Shown: piece by piece, positions 5,564 through 12,020 of the stretch | How positions within the stretch are numbered: the stretch's first letter is position 1 | Layout of the letters: every line of letters begins with the position of its first letter | Source: an uncultured Pseudomonadota bacterium | Lineage (GTDB): Bacteria; Pseudomonadota; Gammaproteobacteria; Burkholderiales; SCOH01 | NCBI GenBank assembly: GCA_937863215.1 | Contig: CALMFQ010000056.1 | Coordinates: 1 to 12,786, forward strand | DNA length: 12,786 bases | Direction: 5' to 3' | Position numbers and translations under genes: made by a program | The notes under the pieces: generated by a model | The model's input: the letters and a program-made list of their open reading frames with translations, nothing else | What the model was told of the DNA's origin: nothing | The model's database searches: none

Positions 5564-7807
5564 TTAGACGCGCACGCAGTCGACGTAATACTGGTTGCGG
5601 CCGTTGATGTCCTGTTTTACCAGCCCGTGGATATCGGTTTCAAAGCCGGGGAAACGCTCGTTGAAATCGCGGGCGAATTTCAGGTACTGGACGATGGTGT
5701 CGTTGAAGCGCTCACCCGGAATCAGCAGCGGAATGCCCGGCGGGTAAGGAGTCAGCAACACCGCAGTGATGCGGCCTTCCAGCTCGTCGATCGATACGCG
5801 CTCGATTTCCTTGTGCGCCATCTTGGCGAATGCATCCGACGGACGCATGGCCGGCTCCATCGGCGACAGGTACATCTCGGTGGTCAGGCGCGCCACGTCA
5901 TTGTCCTTGTAGATGCCGTGGATCTTGTCGCACAGGTCGCGCAGACCGATGCGTTCGTATTGCGGATGCTTGGCGACAAATTCCGGCAATACGCGCCACA
6001 GCGGCTGGTTGCGGTCGTAATCGTCCTTGAACTGTTGCAGCTCGGTTACCAGCGTATTCCAGCGGCCCTTGGTGATACCGATGGTAAACATGATGAAGAA
6101 CGAGTACAGGCCGGTTTTTTCAACGATCACGCCGTGTTCGGACAGATACTTGGTCACGATTGCCGCCGGGATGCCGGAATCGGCGAAATCGCCGTCTACA
6201 TCCAGCCCCGGCGTGATGATGGTGGCCTTGATCGGGTCGAGCAGGTTGAAATTCTCGGCGATATCGCCGAAACCGTGCCACTTGTCGCCGCCGCGCAGCA
6301 TCCAGTCGTCGCGGTCGGCCAGTCCGTCGTCGGAAAGAAAATCCGGGCCCCAGACCTTGAACCACCAGCTGTCGCCGAATTCCTCGTCCACCTTGCGCAT
6401 CGCACGGCGGAAATCCAGCGCTTCGAGAATCGATTCTTCCACCAGTGCCGTGCCGCCCGGCGGCTCCATCATTGCCGCGGCGACGTCGCACGAAGCGATG
6501 ATCGAATATTGCGGGCTGGTCGAGGTGTGCATCAGGTAGGCTTCGTTGAACACGTCGCGATCCAGCTGGCGTGTTTCCGAATCCTGCACCAGGATCTGCG
6601 ATGCCTGGCTCAGGCCGGCCAGCAGCTTGTGGGTCGATTGGGTGGCGAAAATCATCGCGTCCGGGCTGCGCGGGCGATCCTTGCCGATTGCGTGGTAGTT
6701 GCGATAAAAGTCGTGGAAAGTCGCGTGCGGCAGCCAGGCTTCGTCAAAATGCAGCGTATCGATATTGTCGCCGAGCATTTCCTTGATCATCTCGACGTTA
6801 TACAGAATGCCGTCGTAGGTGCTCTGGGTAATGGTCAGGATGCGTGGCTTGGCTTTCACGTCCTTGGCGAACGGATGGGCGGCAATTTTCCTGGCAATGG
6901 TTTCCGGCTGGAATTCCGACAGCGGAATCGGGCCGATGATGCCGAAATTGTTGCGTGTCGGCATCAGGAATACCGGAATCGCGCCCATCATCATGATCGA
7001 ATGCAGGATCGATTTGTGGCAGTTGCGGTCCACCACCACGATATCGCCCGGTGCTACGGTCGAATGCCAGACGATCTTGTTCGAGGTCGAAGTACCGTTG
7101 GTGACGAAGAACAGGTGGTCGCAATTGAAAATACGTGCCGCATTGCGCTCCGACGCCGCTACCGGGCCGGTGTGGTCGAGCAGCTGGCCGAGTTCGTCAA
7201 CCGCATTGCAGACGTCGGCACGCAGCATGTTCTCGCCGAAGAACTGGTGGAACATCTGCCCTACCGGCGATTTCAGGAACGCCACGCCACCCGAGTGGCC
7301 AGGGCAGTGCCAGGAATACGAGCCATCCGATGCGTAATGCACCAGTGCACGGAAAAACGGCGGTGACAGGCTGTCCAGGTACGCCTTGGCTTCACGCATC
7401 ACGTAGCGGGCGATGAACTCCGGCGTGTCTTCGAACATGTGGATGAAACCATGCAGCTCCTTCAGCACATCGTTGGGGATATGGCGCGAAGTACGGGTTT
7501 CGCCGTGCAGGAAAATCGGGATGTCGGCGTTGCGGAAACGGATTTCCTCAACAAAGTTGCGCAGCTGGCTGATGGCATTGTCGGCCGCTTCCGGCGACAG
7601 GAATTCCTCATCGTCGATCGACAGGATAAAGGTTGAGGCGCGGCTTTGCTGCTGGGCAAAGCTGGACAGGTCGCCATAGCTGGTGACACCGAGTACTTCC
7701 ATGCCCTCTGCCTGGATTGCGTCGGCCAGTGCGCGGATGCCGAGGCCACTGGCATTCTCGGAGCGGAAGTCTTCGTCGATGATGACAATGGGGAAACGGA
7801 ACTTCAT
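5564..7807 (-). CDS. PLP-dependent lysine/arginine/ornithine decarboxylase (LdcA-like)
   Basis: This cytoplasmic enzyme of 747 residues removes CO2 from a basic amino acid, giving cadaverine, agmatine or putrescine. Its parts are an N-terminal wing domain (about 1-130), the PLP core (about 145-430) and the C-terminal domain. Visible signatures are the WHCPGHSGG motif, ELGQLLDHTGP, DRNCHKS with H264, HFDEAW with D355, and STHKLLAGLSQAS, where K394 should form the Schiff base with PLP. The C-terminus has PYPPGIPLLIPGE and FPGFETDIHG. From memory it looks closest to the Pseudomonas lysine decarboxylase LdcA and next to AdiA/CadA, so lysine or arginine is the likeliest substrate, but this is not settled. 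ATG at 7807 has a strong site (GAGGAGAA at 7819-7812); an extension to 7906 lacks family similarity. No CadB/AdiC antiporter is adjacent, unlike in cad and adi operons. A candidate small RNA or attenuated leader lies upstream on the same strand. Confidence 0.94.
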   Translation of the reverse strand: MKFRFPIVIIDEDFRSENASGLGIRALADAIQAEGMEVLGVTSYGDLSSFAQQQSRASTFILSIDDEEFLSPEAADNAISQLRNFVEEIRFRNADIPIFLHGETRTSRHIPNDVLKELHGFIHMFEDTPEFIARYVMREAKAYLDSLSPPFFRALVHYASDGSYSWHCPGHSGGVAFLKSPVGQMFHQFFGENMLRADVCNAVDELGQLLDHTGPVAASERNAARIFNCDHLFFVTNGTSTSNKIVWHSTVAPGDIVVVDRNCHKSILHSIMMMGAIPVFLMPTRNNFGIIGPIPLSEFQPETIARKIAAHPFAKDVKAKPRILTITQSTYDGILYNVEMIKEMLGDNIDTLHFDEAWLPHATFHDFYRNYHAIGKDRPRSPDAMIFATQSTHKLLAGLSQASQILVQDSETRQLDRDVFNEAYLMHTSTSPQYSIIASCDVAAAMMEPPGGTALVEESILEALDFRRAMRKVDEEFGDSWWFKVWGPDFLSDDGLADRDDWMLRGGDKWHGFGDIAENFNLLDPIKATIITPGLDVDGDFADSGIPAAIVTKYLSEHGVIVEKTGLYSFFIMFTIGITKGRWNTLVTELQQFKDDYDRNQPLWRVLPEFVAKHPQYERIGLRDLCDKIHGIYKDNDVARLTTEMYLSPMEPAMRPSDAFAKMAHKEIERVSIDELEGRITAVLLTPYPPGIPLLIPGERFNDTIVQYLKFARDFNERFPGFETDIHGLVKQDINGRNQYYVDCVRV

Positions 7808-8023
7808 CTGATTCTCCTCAGGCCTCGGCGTCCAGCCATGTAAAGGCGCGGATTGTCGCATAGTTTGCAGTAGCGGGGGGATTTTCTTGCCCGCCATTAA
7901 AACCATGATTTTTTTCAGTCAGATGAAAGACTTGTTGTGCTTTTGCGACTGCGGATCGCCTGTGCCGGATACGGGCAGAAACGCAGAATTGGAGTAGTAT
8001 GTGCGGCTGGCCGGAAAACAGGC
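7808..8023 (-). other. Untranslated region upstream of the decarboxylase gene
   Basis: These 216 bases lie between the minus-strand terminator and the decarboxylase start. I see no credible gene. A weak promoter is possible: TTGCCT (8025-8020), an 18-bp spacer and CATACT (8001-7996), each with 4 of 6 matches. This would give a leader of about 180 nt. A modest hairpin can form between GCGGG and CCCGC at about 7873-7894. The ribosome site GAGGAGAA is at 7819-7812. Confidence 0.4.
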
Positions 8024-8054
8024 AAAAAAGAAGCGCAGACATCAATCTGCGCTT
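8024..8054 (-). terminator. Strong minus-strand intrinsic terminator
   Basis: On the minus strand AAGCGCAGA (8054-8046) pairs perfectly with TCTGCGCTT (8039-8031) around the 6-nt loop TTGATG. This is followed by C and TTTTTT (8029-8024). On the plus strand the hairpin has no T-run after it, so it acts in the minus direction only. It lies over 200 nt upstream of the decarboxylase start and so does not end any annotated gene. It must end an RNA that starts between it and 8302. Confidence 0.85.
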
Positions 8055-8111
8055 TCCAATAATACAAAGGAGAAATAGAGGAGAAACTATCAAGAACGAG
8101 TTGCACTTGAC
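8024..8111 (-). ncRNA. Candidate small RNA of about 88 nt with two anti-Shine-Dalgarno motifs
   Basis: The transcript would start near 8111, set by the promoter at 8147-8119, and end in the U-run at 8029-8024. It divides into three parts. The first is a 5' hairpin in which UCAAG (8110-8106) pairs with CUUGA (8094-8090) around an 11-nt loop. The second is an open CU-rich centre with UUUCUCCU twice, at 8086-8079 and 8075-8068, 11 nt apart. The third is a terminator hairpin with a 9-bp GC-rich stem and six U. Hfq-dependent small RNAs commonly have this architecture. No ORF with a ribosome site lies within it. The alternative is that it is a prematurely terminated leader of the decarboxylase gene downstream on the same strand. 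I do not recognise it as a named RNA family. Confidence 0.6.
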
Positions 8112-8112
8112 G

Positions 8113-8128
8113 ATTAGAATTATCTAAT
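8113..8128. promoter_or_regulatory. Palindromic operator candidate over the small-RNA -10 element
   Basis: ATTAGA (8113-8118), ATTA, TCTAAT (8123-8128) is a perfect 6-bp inverted repeat. It overlaps the -10 at 8124-8119, so a bound protein would block the promoter. The same 9-mer ATTAGATAA is found on the minus strand at 8128-8120 and again on the plus strand at 8196-8204, just where the -35 of the divergent plus-strand promoter should be. Confidence 0.35.
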
Positions 8129-8147
8129 ATGCGCATTGAGTTGTCAA
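8119..8147 (-). promoter_or_regulatory. Near-consensus sigma-70 promoter of the candidate small RNA
   Basis: On the minus strand TTGACA (8147-8142, 6 of 6), a 17-bp spacer and GATAAT (8124-8119, 5 of 6) form the best promoter in the window. AT-rich sequence precedes the -35. A 16-bp palindrome ATTAGA-N4-TCTAAT (8113-8128) covers the -10, and a TTGTGC-N3-GCACAA palindrome (8155-8169) sits just upstream, around -51. Confidence 0.75.
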
Positions 8148-8154
8148 GAATATT

Positions 8155-8169
8155 TTGTGCCGCGCACAA
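8155..8169. promoter_or_regulatory. Palindrome TTGTGC-N3-GCACAA between two divergent promoters
   Basis: TTGTGC (8155-8160) and GCACAA (8164-8169) form a perfect inverted repeat with a 3-bp centre, typical in size of a dimeric regulator site. It lies about 51 bp upstream of the minus-strand start and about 70 bp upstream of the plus-strand start. The regulator is unknown. Confidence 0.35.
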
Positions 8170-8219
8170 CAATTTTCAGGCATTACTTCAAGCGGATTAG
8201 ATAAGTCCTTGTACACAGG

Positions 8220-8225
8220 TATAAT
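8220..8225 (+). promoter_or_regulatory. -10 element of the promoter for the 362-residue hypothetical gene
   Basis: A perfect TATAAT would place the transcript start near 8232 and give a leader of about 70 nt. No good -35 is found at 16-18 bp. The position is filled by TTAGAT, part of the repeated ATTAGATAA element, so the promoter may need an activator or be shared in control with the minus-strand promoter. Confidence 0.45.
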
Positions 8226-8302
8226 CTCGACTCTGCAAAATGCCAAGAACAGGGTGTTGTCGCTGAGCCCGGCAGCCCCGAACGGATTGATAAGGACGTT
8301 TC

Positions 8303-9391
8303 ATGTATTTGCCCGACCCACGCCATTTCCCCCGTGTTGACCCGAAGAACGACTACATACGCCAGGTGATGCGGGTGCTGACCGCTCGCGAACAGGCAGA
8401 GCGGGAAGAGGCCGGCGGTGCGCTGGCAGTGCTGCTCGATGCTGCGCTGCAGCATGGCGATGACGCCGCCTTGCAGCAGGCATTGGCACTGTCGCCATCG
8501 CAGGAAGCCTACAAATACCTGTGGAACGAGCTGCGCGATTCGATCGAGGCGATTCCGGAGGACGGAACCCGTGCGGTGGTGTTTGCCTTGCCGATATTGA
8601 TGGTTGCTGCCGGTACGCGTGGCCAGGTCAATGTCGGCGGCCGTTTGCGCGACATGAATCCGCTGCTGGCGATTCTTGCCGAGCATGGCGTGATCGCCAG
8701 CCCGCGCGAAATCAGCTTGTCGCCGGTGTTGCTGTCGCTGCAGAGCCTGCAGCAGTGGCAGCCGTCGCAGCTGCACCGCTGGTCGCGCCAGCTGCAGGAT
8801 GCGGCGCGCGGTGTGCCGCTGGAGCTGCAGCCGGACGAGGTGGTCGCTGCAGACGAGGCGGTGCATCTGCGTTTTCTCGTCGGTGTGGCGCTGCAGCGTG
8901 CGGGCGAGGCTGCGCCGGTGCGGCTTGGCGGCGATGCCGGCAAATGGGGCATGAAACTGGCGGAAGAACTGAACCGTCAGCTGAAGCAGGATAATCTGTC
9001 GTTGCTGGCCATTCCACGCCCGCCGCAGCCCTTGCTGCAGGCGCTGTACAATGGCCGGTTTGCTCGCTACGAGCTGGGGCTGCAGCTGGTGGTCAGCCGC
9101 ACCATTCGCAAGATACGCCAGGCAGGTGAAACGCCGGTGGCGGTGCTGGCCGCGCACGAGGGCAACGAGCTGCGCATCACCATCAGTGCGCGCGAAAACA
9201 GCGAGCGCTGGGAAGGATTCGTCTGGCCGCTGCATCCGCTCGATTCGGTGGAGCTGATCTGCGACAACTCGGTTGCGCTGCTGCGCGAATGCCAGGTCAA
9301 CGACATCCGTATCCAGACCGAGGTCAAACCGGATGTACAGGATGGCTTGCCGCTATTCCTGTGTGCGCACGACACTACCGCCGGCGAGTGA
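8303..9391 (+). CDS. Conserved-looking hypothetical protein, soluble, 362 residues
   Basis: I do not recognise this family. The product has no signal peptide and no clear membrane helix, apart from one short hydrophobic stretch (91-104, VVFALPILMVAAG) too short and isolated to be a confident TM segment. The N-terminal half is helical and rich in Leu, Ala and Gln. The C-terminal third (about 260-360) alternates hydrophobic and polar residues and looks more beta-rich (VAVLAAHEGNELRITISAR, then WEGFVWPLHPLDSVELIC). Strong coding bias and a ribosome site AAGGA (8292-8296) before ATG 8303 support a real gene. It has its own promoter region upstream. Thirty-eight nt after its stop, the outer-membrane protein gene follows on the same strand and may be co-transcribed. 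No catalytic motif could be identified. Confidence 0.8.
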   Translation: MYLPDPRHFPRVDPKNDYIRQVMRVLTAREQAEREEAGGALAVLLDAALQHGDDAALQQALALSPSQEAYKYLWNELRDSIEAIPEDGTRAVVFALPILMVAAGTRGQVNVGGRLRDMNPLLAILAEHGVIASPREISLSPVLLSLQSLQQWQPSQLHRWSRQLQDAARGVPLELQPDEVVAADEAVHLRFLVGVALQRAGEAAPVRLGGDAGKWGMKLAEELNRQLKQDNLSLLAIPRPPQPLLQALYNGRFARYELGLQLVVSRTIRKIRQAGETPVAVLAAHEGNELRITISARENSERWEGFVWPLHPLDSVELICDNSVALLRECQVNDIRIQTEVKPDVQDGLPLFLCAHDTTAGE

Positions 9392-9429
9392 GCCTGGTAC
9401 GGCAATACGAATAAAAAGGAGGATTGACG

Positions 9430-10107
9430 ATGGACCGGTGTATCAAGATTGCCTGTCTTGCCCTGTGCGGCGGTGCCGCGTTGCCGGCTTTGGCAGAGGG
9501 CTACGCCGTGGGTGGCACGTTCGGTACCGACGGCGTCGGGATCGAGTACACCTACGCATTGAGCGATTCGGTGACGGTTTCTGCCGGCTATAGCGGCATC
9601 AATTTCAATACCACGCGCAAGATCAGCGCTGTTTCCTATCAGCTGGACAGCAAGTTGCGTTCGCTCGGGTTCAAGGCCAGCTATTTCCCGTCCGACAGCA
9701 GTTTTCATGTCACGCTGGGGGCGATCAACAATGGCACCGAATTCGATGCCAAGGCGCGGCCGGTAGGCGATAGTTTCGAGTTGAACGGCAATAGTTATCC
9801 GGCCAGTTCGGTGAGCTCGATCAACGGCAAGTTGCGCTTTCCATCCACGACGCCTTACGTCGGTATCGGCTGGGGCAATCCGGTGCGCCCGGAAACGCGC
9901 TGGAACTTTACCTTCGATATGGGATTCCAGTACCTCAAATCGGTCAATGCGTCGTTGAACGCGACCTGCAACAACAGTCTGATCAATCAGCTGCAATGTT
10001 TTCAGTTGAAAAACGATGTTGCGCAGGAAGAAAAGCAGTTGCAGGACGACGTCAACAAGAACCACTGGTGGCCGGTTTTGCGCGCTGGCGCACAGTACCA
10101 GTTCTGA
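9430..10107 (+). CDS. Small outer-membrane beta-barrel protein
   Basis: The product has 225 residues. A signal peptide (LACLALCGG-type hydrophobic core, cleavage after ALA at 22) is followed by alternating strands rich in Gly, Tyr, Phe and Ser, for example GYAVGGTFGTDGVGIEYTYAL and SVTVSAGYSGINF. It ends in RAGAQYQF with a C-terminal Phe, the usual Bam recognition signal. Its size fits an 8-stranded barrel in the broad OmpW/OmpA-like class, but I do not recognise a specific family. Two cysteines, C180 and C190, lie in a likely surface loop near the C-terminus and could form a disulfide. The ribosome site AAGGAGG (9416-9422) sits 7 nt before ATG at 9430; an in-frame TTG at 9424 would overlap that spacing and is not preferred. 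Confidence 0.8.
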   Translation: MDRCIKIACLALCGGAALPALAEGYAVGGTFGTDGVGIEYTYALSDSVTVSAGYSGINFNTTRKISAVSYQLDSKLRSLGFKASYFPSDSSFHVTLGAINNGTEFDAKARPVGDSFELNGNSYPASSVSSINGKLRFPSTTPYVGIGWGNPVRPETRWNFTFDMGFQYLKSVNASLNATCNNSLINQLQCFQLKNDVAQEEKQLQDDVNKNHWWPVLRAGAQYQF

Positions 10108-10120
10108 GTCTTCCGATTGT

Positions 10121-10140
10121 GCGGCCGCGGTGGCGGCCGC
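10121..10140 (+). terminator. GC-rich hairpin after the beta-barrel gene, weak terminator candidate
   Basis: GCGGCCGC occurs twice (10121-10128 and 10133-10140), separated by GGTG. Since the 8-mer is its own reverse complement, the two copies form a very stable stem. The tail TTCTCT is only partly T-rich, so termination may be partial. It lies 13 nt after the beta-barrel stop. Confidence 0.4.
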
Positions 10141-10179
10141 TTCTCTGCATTGAATATCCAGCCCGTCGTGCCGAAGCCT

Positions 10180-11064
10180 ATGCAACGCTCCAAACTGTTT
10201 TCCTGCCTTATTCTCGCTGCCGCGTTCCTGACCGGTTCCGCCAGTGCCGACATCCTGTTACCGGGGGAGCGGCTGTTTCCGCAAGCGGTTACCGCGACCA
10301 GGGATGGCGCGTTGTACGTCGGAATCGGCTCCGGTGTGGTCAAGGTAACGCCGGGCGCGGCGCAGGTGGATCCGTTGCCGGTAGCGGTCGGGGCGATCCG
10401 CAGTTTTGCCTTCGACGAGCGCGGACAAAGCCTGTGGGCGTGTGCCGACGGGCCGTCCGGCAAGGCCGCCCTGAAGGTGATCGATGTGCGCTCGGGCAAG
10501 CTGCGCAATGAATATGTGCTGGATAACAACGGCGACTGCGCCGATGTCACCATCGGGCGCGACGGCACGGTTTATCTGCTGGACAGCGCTAACTCTGCGG
10601 TGCTGCGCCTCAAGCGCGGTGACGAGAAGCCGCTGCCCTGGCTGACCAACGATGAATCGCTGCGGCGCCTGGGTAGCTGGAGTGCGCTGTCGGTAGACAA
10701 TCTCGGCGGTATTTATCTGCTGGGGCGCGACAAGGGCAGTCTGCAGCGTGTGGCGCTGCGCTGGGACGGCAGTGCCGGCAATCTGGTGGATATCAAGCTG
10801 GATCGCCCGTTGAACAAGCCGGTCGCGCTCAAGCCGATGGCCAAGCGCAAGCTGCTGGTGACCGAAGCATCGGGCGATCTGACCATGATTACGGTGCTGG
10901 GTGAGACCGGTAGCCTGTCTACGCTGGCGTCGACCATTGCCGGACCGGGCAATCTAGCGGTAGTCAACGGCGTTGCCTATGTTGCCGAAAGCCAGGTGCG
11001 TTTGCCGGAGGGCAGCAAGCCGAGGCAGTTCCGTCTGGTCAGCGTCGATCTGCCCAAATTGTAG
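10180..11064 (+). CDS. Secreted beta-propeller-like protein (SMP-30/NHL-like repeats)
   Basis: The product has 294 residues. It starts with a clear signal peptide (MQRSKLFSCLILAAAFLTGS, cleavage after SASA at 23), so it should be periplasmic. The mature part consists of repeated strands with blade-like patterns such as AVTATRDGALYVGIGSGVVKV, DVTIGRDGTVYLLDSANSAVLRL and SALSVDNLGGIYLLGRDKGSLQRV. These resemble the NHL/SMP-30 type beta-propeller. No metal-binding or catalytic set typical of gluconolactonases could be confirmed, so binding or scaffolding is as likely as enzyme activity. ATG at 10180 is chosen because the signal peptide begins there; its ribosome site is poor, and GTG at 10168 is an alternative. 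It follows the GC-rich hairpin and ends 13 nt before the next transporter gene, so these two are probably one transcription unit. Confidence 0.75.
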   Translation: MQRSKLFSCLILAAAFLTGSASADILLPGERLFPQAVTATRDGALYVGIGSGVVKVTPGAAQVDPLPVAVGAIRSFAFDERGQSLWACADGPSGKAALKVIDVRSGKLRNEYVLDNNGDCADVTIGRDGTVYLLDSANSAVLRLKRGDEKPLPWLTNDESLRRLGSWSALSVDNLGGIYLLGRDKGSLQRVALRWDGSAGNLVDIKLDRPLNKPVALKPMAKRKLLVTEASGDLTMITVLGETGSLSTLASTIAGPGNLAVVNGVAYVAESQVRLPEGSKPRQFRLVSVDLPKL

Positions 11065-11077
11065 GCGGGCATTGTCC

Positions 11078-11995
11078 ATGAGTTCTGTGCCGCCGCCGCA
11101 ATCTGTCGTCACGACGCGTCTGCCGGTGGGGTTGGCAGGGGTTGCGCTGCTGGTGCTGGTATGGGCCTATAACTGGATTGTGACCAAAAACGCGCTGCAT
11201 TATGTCGGCGCGTTTGACTTTGCCGCCCATCGCTCTGCAATTGGCGCGCTGACGCTGTTTGCCATTCTGCTGTTCTCCCGCCAGTCGCTGCTGCCGCCGC
11301 CGCTGTTACCGACACTGGCGCTGGGGCTGTTGCAGACCAGCGGATTTACTCTGCTGATGAATCTGGCGCTGATCAACGGTGGCGCCGGCAAAGTCGCCGT
11401 GTTGGCCTATACCATGCCGTTCTGGACTTTGTTCTGGGCCTGGCTGGTTTTGAATGAGCGCATTCTCGGTGGGCAGTGGCTGGCTATCGGGTTGGCATTT
11501 GCCGGCATGTGGGCGATTGTCGATCCGCTGCAGCTGCATGGCACGCTGCTCGGCAAGCTGCTTGCTGTGGGGGCGGGCCTGATCTGGGCTGCAGCGACCG
11601 TCTACGCCAAATGGCTGCGCCCACGGATGCGCAGCGGGGCATTGAGCCTCACCGCATGGCAGATGGCGCTGGGAACGCTGCCGCTGTATCTTGTCGCCTG
11701 GGTCGTGCCGCAGGCGCCGCCGCAGCCGCGTCCGTATTTCTGGTTTGCTTTGCTCTATGCCGGGGTGCTGGCATCGGGGCTGGGATGGTGGATGTGGATG
11801 CGGGTATTGCAGCGCGTGCCGGCCGGTACCGCCAGCCTGAATGCGCTGGCAATTCCGCTGGTGGCGGTGTGTGCAGCCTGGATCGAGCATGGCGAACGGC
11901 CTGCTGCCAGCGAACTGACCGGAATGTTGCTGGTGGCAATGGCGCTGGGGCTGCTGTCCTGGTTGACCGCACGCCGGCAGTGCAATCAACAGTAG
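11078..11995 (+). CDS. EamA/DMT-family transporter (second in the window)
   Basis: The product has 305 residues with about ten hydrophobic segments in two EamA repeats. The first repeat contains VAVLAYTMPFWTLFWAWLVLNER, a typical EamA stretch with the NER motif, and the second contains GTASLNALAIPLVAVCAAW. It should be an inner-membrane exporter of small metabolites; the substrate is unknown. It is only loosely similar to the transporter at 4645, so the two are probably different subfamilies. ATG at 11078 has AGGCGGG about 9 nt upstream. The gene starts 13 nt after the beta-propeller stop and ends 25 nt before pyruvate kinase, all on one strand. Confidence 0.88.
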   Translation: MSSVPPPQSVVTTRLPVGLAGVALLVLVWAYNWIVTKNALHYVGAFDFAAHRSAIGALTLFAILLFSRQSLLPPPLLPTLALGLLQTSGFTLLMNLALINGGAGKVAVLAYTMPFWTLFWAWLVLNERILGGQWLAIGLAFAGMWAIVDPLQLHGTLLGKLLAVGAGLIWAAATVYAKWLRPRMRSGALSLTAWQMALGTLPLYLVAWVVPQAPPQPRPYFWFALLYAGVLASGLGWWMWMRVLQRVPAGTASLNALAIPLVAVCAAWIEHGERPAASELTGMLLVAMALGLLSWLTARRQCNQQ

Positions 11996-12020
11996 TCGAA
12001 ACAATAAAACAGGGGAAATT

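Noticed and set aside
5456..7366. A 636-codon open frame on the plus strand opposite the decarboxylase
   Set aside because: It is antisense to a gene with unmistakable catalytic motifs. Its sequence is low in recognisable structure, rich in His, Arg and Val, and lacks a ribosome site, so it is a GC-rich shadow frame.
8068..8090. Two AGGAGAAA copies on the plus strand read as tandem ribosome sites
   Set aside because: No ATG or GTG with an open frame follows at a suitable distance. They make better sense as the complement of CU-rich seeds.
8136..8147. FNR-like site TTGA-N4-TCAA upstream of the small-RNA -10
   Set aside because: The FNR consensus needs TTGAT-N4-ATCAA, that is, six bases between the TTGA and TCAA cores. 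Here there are four, and the site overlaps the -35.
7915..8172. A short frame (including a GTG at 8108) running through the candidate small RNA, possibly a leader peptide
   Set aside because: There is no ribosome site, its ATG lies upstream of the predicted start, and it has no run of lysine or arginine codons expected of an attenuator peptide.
8183..10185. Minus-strand open frames 8183-9235 and 9067-10185
   Set aside because: They overlap two plus-strand genes with ribosome sites, a signal peptide and a C-terminal Phe. The antisense frames have none of these.
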